Shown one piece after another: positions 5,721-6,282 of a stretch of 6,282 bases of DNA (position 1 is the first letter of the stretch; each line of letters starts with the position of its first letter). The DNA is from Candidatus Intestinimonas stercorigallinarum (GTDB taxonomy: Bacteria; Bacillota; Clostridia; Oscillospirales; Oscillospiraceae). Where the stretch lies: positions 1 to 6,282 of the forward strand of contig DXDV01000142.1 in NCBI GenBank assembly GCA_019115345.1. The letters are read 5' to 3'. Under the pieces are notes generated by a model that was not told the DNA's origin, ran no database searches, and saw only the letters and a program-made list of their open reading frames with translations. Made by a program: the position numbers and the translations under genes.

Positions 5721-5754
5721 CAGCTTGAAAAAAATTTATCGGAGGCGAACGTTT

Positions 5755-6132
5755 ATGAAAACTCCCGTCGTGACCACGCAGGCTCCCGCCGCCATCGGCC
5801 CCTACTCCCAGGGCATCTCCACCGGAGAGCTGGTCTTTGTGTCCGGACAGCTCCCCATTGACCCCGCCACCGGGGCCATGCCCGAGGATGTGGCCGCTCA
5901 GGCCAAGCAGTCCCTGGCCAATGTGAAGGCCGTGCTGGAGGCCGCCGGCAGCTCCATGGAGCTGGTGGTCAAGACCACCATCTTCCTGGCTGACATCGCT
6001 GACTTTGCCGCCGTGAACGAGGTCTATGCCGCCGCCTTCCCCCAGCCCTGCCCTGCCCGGAGCTGCTTTGCCGTGGCCGCCCTGCCCAAGAGCGCCAAGA
6101 TCGAGATCGAGGCCATCGCCGTCACGAAGTGA
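5755..6132 (+). CDS. ridA: RidA family 2-iminobutanoate/2-iminopropanoate deaminase
   Basis: RidA hydrolyses reactive enamine/imine intermediates released by PLP enzymes such as threonine or serine dehydratase, yielding 2-oxo acids and ammonia and protecting other PLP enzymes. It works as a cytoplasmic homotrimer. The 125 residues match the family length. Visible hallmarks are AIGPYSQG (13-20), FVSGQLPIDPATG (28-40), the long helix with AKQSLANVKAVLEAAG, VVKTTIFLAD (71-80), and the C-terminal block ARSCFAVAALPKSAKIEIEAIAV. In that block Arg102 corresponds to the catalytic substrate-binding arginine, with Cys104 and Glu119 in the usual places. The ATG at 5755 is set by GGAGG nine bases upstream; an in-frame TTG at 5725 lies before that site and is rejected. 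It is divergent from the PAS-HTH regulator, a pairing that points to amino acid catabolism. No dehydratase gene is within view. Confidence 0.95.
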   Translation: MKTPVVTTQAPAAIGPYSQGISTGELVFVSGQLPIDPATGAMPEDVAAQAKQSLANVKAVLEAAGSSMELVVKTTIFLADIADFAAVNEVYAAAFPQPCPARSCFAVAALPKSAKIEIEAIAVTK

Positions 6133-6166
6133 CCCCATATCTGACATCCTACATCCCGTTACTTTC

Positions 6167-6184
6167 CCGCCCTCTCCAGGGCGG
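6167..6184 (+). terminator. Hairpin after ridA, possible terminator
   Basis: CCGCCCT (6167-6173) and AGGGCGG (6178-6184) pair perfectly around a CTCC loop, 34 bases after the ridA stop, and flanking T and A runs (TTTC before, AAAA after) can extend the stem. The + strand tail is AAAAG, not U-rich, so it is a poor intrinsic terminator, but it is the first stable structure after ridA. Confidence 0.4.
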
Positions 6185-6204
6185 AAAAGTCCTCGCTTTG
6201 CTCG

Positions 6205-6273
6205 CCGCAGCCCTTGCCCTGCAAGGGCTGCGGGGGATGTGATCCCATTCGAGGCGGGCTGCCGCCCCCTCGA
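6205..6273. repeat. Cluster of three tandem hairpins at the window's end
   Basis: Three stems follow one another almost without gaps. The first is a perfect 13-pair stem, 6205-6217 with 6221-6233 (CCGCAGCCCTTGC and GCAAGGGCTGCGG) around a CCT loop. The second is GGGAT (6234-6238) with ATCCC (6242-6246). The third is GGCGG (6253-6257) with CCGCC (6262-6266), extended by TCGAG (6249-6253) and CTCGA (6269-6273) with a bulge. No convincing gene covers it on either strand. It may be an intergenic repeat element, a structured RNA, or a leader of the next gene; the window ends too soon to decide. Confidence 0.45.
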
Positions 6274-6282
6274 GCTCCCCTG

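Noticed and set aside
1..6282. CRISPR array, insertion sequence, tRNA or rRNA gene, toxin-antitoxin or defence system.
   Set aside because: No regularly spaced repeats, transposase, tRNA cloverleaf-like segment or defence-type gene was found on either strand by eye.

Overview
The window reads as chromosomal DNA of a GC-rich Firmicute. Strong Shine-Dalgarno sites, sigma-A-type promoters in AT-rich gaps, a plsX-acpP-rnc cluster, a TTG start behind a perfect GGAGGT, and strongly GC-biased third codon positions fit a gut clostridium of the Oscillospiraceae/Flavonifractor type. That taxonomic placement is inference from style and gene content, not from a marker gene.

Layout: positions 1-180 are the 3' end of an XRE-type helix-turn-helix regulator. 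Then comes the lipid/RNA housekeeping block on the + strand: plsX (224-1273), acpP (1351-1587, with its own consensus promoter and a GC-rich hairpin behind it) and rnc (1655-2338). A long imperfect hairpin (2351-2425) separates rnc from a neurotransmitter:sodium symporter family gene (2475-3542, TTG start) that ends at a strong hairpin terminator. A monocistronic response regulator with an HD-GYP output domain (3759-4859, predicted c-di-GMP phosphodiesterase) follows under its own promoter. It converges on a minus-strand YheO/DauR-like PAS-HTH regulator (4923-5588). That regulator is divergent from ridA (5755-6132), with two back-to-back promoters in the shared gap. The window ends in a run of four closely spaced hairpins (6167-6273).

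How the genes fit together: PlsX and ACP act in phospholipid precursor and fatty acid synthesis, and RNase III is a frequent neighbour of these genes. The right half is a set of small independent units: an amino-acid-type transporter, a c-di-GMP signalling protein, and a PAS-HTH regulator paired with the imine deaminase RidA. The pairing suggests control of RidA or of amino acid catabolism.

The most notable observation is that the symporter appears to have lost roughly 90 residues (TM6-TM7) in frame. The junction is a Val-Thr-Leu-Pro sequence that matches both expected flanks of the lost part. No CRISPR array, insertion sequence, tRNA or rRNA was seen, and I do not see a clearly new multi-gene system.
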